Of a stretch of DNA of 64,000 bases, positions 62,336-64,000 are shown piece by piece. The translations under genes and the position numbers were made by a program. Position 1 is the stretch's first letter, and each line of letters begins with the position of its first letter. The notes beneath the pieces were generated by a model. The model ran no database searches, was not told where the DNA came from, and was given only the letters and a program-made list of their open reading frames with translations. Source of the DNA: an uncultured Saprospiraceae bacterium (GTDB lineage: Bacteria > Bacteroidota > Bacteroidia > Chitinophagales > Saprospiraceae); the NCBI GenBank assembly GCA_937959115.1, contig CALGAW010000007.1:98240-162239 (forward strand). Direction: 5' to 3'.

Positions 62336-64000
62336 TTAACGAGCAACAATAAACTTCTTAACAACTCTTGTTTTTCCGCTTACTAAATATACAAAGTAAG
62401 CTCCTGGAACCAAATTATAAGTATCAAATTGAACCTGTTGTTTATCGTCAATAATTGCAACTGCCTCCTGATGTACAACTTTCCCGATAAAATCAACAAT
62501 CATCAGCTGAACTTCATCTAGTTCTACTGCTTCAAATTGAATGGTCAAATCTTCACTTACTGGATTTGGGAACACCTTTACATTAGCAACAGGAGTGATT
62601 TCCGGATTGACTCTTATCGATTTATTTTCCATTTCAACTGCATCAAGGTAATCGGATTGAGTCATACACGCAGTAATGCTTACATCGTCGATATAAACGA
62701 GATCAGCATTATTAGATGCATCATTTCGTAATCTAAATCGTGTAGCGTTCGTGAAATTACCTATAACTGTAACCGTTCCAGCATAACGTTGATCATTAAC
62801 AAAATCTACTCCACTAACCCAGTTTTTAAGTTGAATCCATGTGGAACCTCCGTCTACCGAAGCATCGAACCAGAAGTCTTCGCCTGGCTCCATAGAACGA
62901 GGATAATAAGAGAAATCTACTGTGACTTCCTGTATTCCTCCAAGGGAAAGAACATCTGTAAACATGGAACTGTTAAAACCAGAATTATCTCTAAGTCTGA
63001 TTGCATATGTACCATTAGCAAAAGGAGCATCTGCTGCGTTTCTTCTTACATCAGATCCACCATCATTCCAAATTCCAAACCCTGCTTCAAAATCATTGCT
63101 GTCAACAAGAGAACAATCTGAGTTCGAGCAATCTTCCCGAACAACATCAATTGGATTACTGAGATCAAAACACTCATCGCTGGAAATATCCGATACGTTA
63201 TTCCCTTGAATTGCACCCATAAGATTTCCATCCCATGAGATCACCCAAATTTGACAAGTGCCCTCAGGTGCGCCCTCTAAATCAGGAGAAAATGTAGGCG
63301 AATTTAGAGCAACAACTCCAGGAGATAAGATCGTCCCTGTTGCCGCATCCGTAATTAGCCAACCATAGTCGTCTCCAGACTGATCATTTCCAGTTACAGC
63401 ATCAACTACATCCGGAATTCCATCAAGTGCACAAACGGTTACAGAGGTTGAAGTAGATGGCCCTTTTTCTTCTACTAGAATATTGGTAACATTATAGGTT
63501 TCATCGAACCAACTATTTCTTCCATCCACAATAAGGACTAAACTGCTACCAGAAACAGTTGCTGAAACAGTTTTTAATGCAAACCCATCGTTGTTTTCAG
63601 AAATAGGGACTTGAGCTCCACCATCTAATTGATAATAGATATTTAAAAAATCTGCAGCTTCCATTGCTTGAGGTGAGATTCCCTCAATATCCATCGAAAT
63701 TATTGTATTCGCAGCACATGAAATATCTATTGGATTAGAAACCCAATTAAAACTTTGACGAGTAAAACTGATATCAGGTGCTGTCCAAGGCAGATCACAA
63801 GTACCAACTGAAGTAGATATGGTCCCTCCATCAGCCATACATGAACAAGTTTCACGTATAACATCAATTGGATTACTCAATTCAAAACATTGATCACTTG
63901 AAATTCCACTTACATTTGTGCCTTGAGCACCACCCGTAAGCGTACCATTCCAGGAAATTACCCAGATTTGACATGTACCAGCAGGAGCTCCTTCTAGATC
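62336..64000 (-). CDS. T9SS-secreted protein (5' end outside window)
   Basis: The frame is open to base 64000, so 554 C-terminal residues are visible; the ATG at 63880 is internal. Two copies of a Saprospiria-type module occur: each has GTCQIWVISW(N/D)G, then a Gly-rich turn, an (I)SSD(Q/E)CF(E/D)LSNPIDV block and a Cys. Between and after them lie beta-sandwich domains (NDFEAGFGIWNDGG, a jelly-roll start; VYIDDVSITACM, its end). The C-terminus is a T9SS type A sorting domain: VKVFPNPVSEDLTIQF to VVKKFIVAR. It ends in a strong terminator. Function: cell-surface or secreted, type unknown. Confidence 0.88.
   Translation of the reverse strand, partial: DLEGAPAGTCQIWVISWNGTLTGGAQGTNVSGISSDQCFELSNPIDVIRETCSCMADGGTISTSVGTCDLPWTAPDISFTRQSFNWVSNPIDISCAANTIISMDIEGISPQAMEAADFLNIYYQLDGGAQVPISENNDGFALKTVSATVSGSSLVLIVDGRNSWFDETYNVTNILVEEKGPSTSTSVTVCALDGIPDVVDAVTGNDQSGDDYGWLITDAATGTILSPGVVALNSPTFSPDLEGAPEGTCQIWVISWDGNLMGAIQGNNVSDISSDECFDLSNPIDVVREDCSNSDCSLVDSNDFEAGFGIWNDGGSDVRRNAADAPFANGTYAIRLRDNSGFNSSMFTDVLSLGGIQEVTVDFSYYPRSMEPGEDFWFDASVDGGSTWIQLKNWVSGVDFVNDQRYAGTVTVIGNFTNATRFRLRNDASNNADLVYIDDVSITACMTQSDYLDAVEMENKSIRVNPEITPVANVKVFPNPVSEDLTIQFEAVELDEVQLMIVDFIGKVVHQEAVAIIDDKQQVQFDTYNLVPGAYFVYLVSGKTRVVKKFIVAR

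Noticed and set aside
1..64000. tRNA, rRNA, CRISPR array, insertion sequence or prophage
   Set aside because: I scanned for tRNA arm patterns, short regularly spaced repeats, transposase motifs and integrase-like genes and found none that could be supported by eye.

Overview
The window looks like chromosomal DNA of a Bacteroidota bacterium, most likely from the Saprospiria (a Saprospiraceae or Lewinella-like lineage). The reasons are the low-GC composition, several type IX secretion (T9SS) C-terminal sorting domains with the 'PNP' signature, lipoproteins with a Bacteroidota-style lipobox, repeat-rich giant secreted proteins, TAnnTTTG promoter-like boxes, and Bacteroidota families such as DUF6428 and DUF4291. 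I saw no tRNA, rRNA, CRISPR array, insertion sequence or phage gene. The genus cannot be fixed from the sequence alone.

Layout. 1-7.3 kb: the end of a START-domain protein coupled to a HEAT-like protein, a lipoprotein, a 1554-residue alpha-2-macroglobulin-like protein with an intact thioester motif, and a small unknown. 7.5-10.9 kb: a three-gene envelope polysaccharide cassette (Gfo/Idh/MocA dehydrogenase, lipoprotein, initiating sugar transferase). 11-12.2 kb: SRPBCC and VOC proteins. 12.2-19 kb: five overlapping genes forming a MoxR ATPase / vWA-beta-propeller / accessory-protein system, the strongest candidate for an unusual biological system. 19-25 kb: a DEAD-box helicase, an RNA methyltransferase-like protein, a lipoprotein, an ArsR-DUF6428 pair and a GT39-type membrane glycosyltransferase. 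25-30 kb: envelope proteins, a small-molecule kinase-like protein, and an indoleamine 2,3-dioxygenase-like haem protein directly coupled to a cytochrome b5-domain protein.

30-35 kb: a DsbA-like lipoprotein, a YehS-type protein, a 2-oxoglutarate oxygenase fused to WD40 repeats, an ankyrin protein and a DJ-1/PfpI protein. 35.4-40.9 kb: a tandem pair of secreted paralogues whose lengths differ by exactly 153 residues, which equals one three-repeat block. 41-54 kb: a DHFR-like reductase, a start-less ORF that may be a gene remnant, three T9SS cargo proteins (one a PhoD phosphatase), a second DEAD-box helicase, DUF4291, and an SDR / membrane protein / AraC regulator operon. 54-64 kb: a 1404-residue secreted metallophosphoesterase with three copies of a long repeat, PEP carboxylase coupled to a DUF4345 membrane protein, a GyrI-like protein, and a T9SS cargo protein cut by the right edge.

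Taken together, much of the window serves the cell surface: polysaccharide initiation, secreted phosphatases, T9SS cargo and repeat proteins. Set among these are two compact operons of special interest: the MoxR/vWA/beta-propeller system, and the dioxygenase/cytochrome b5 pair. All functional statements rest on reading motifs by eye. No database search was run.
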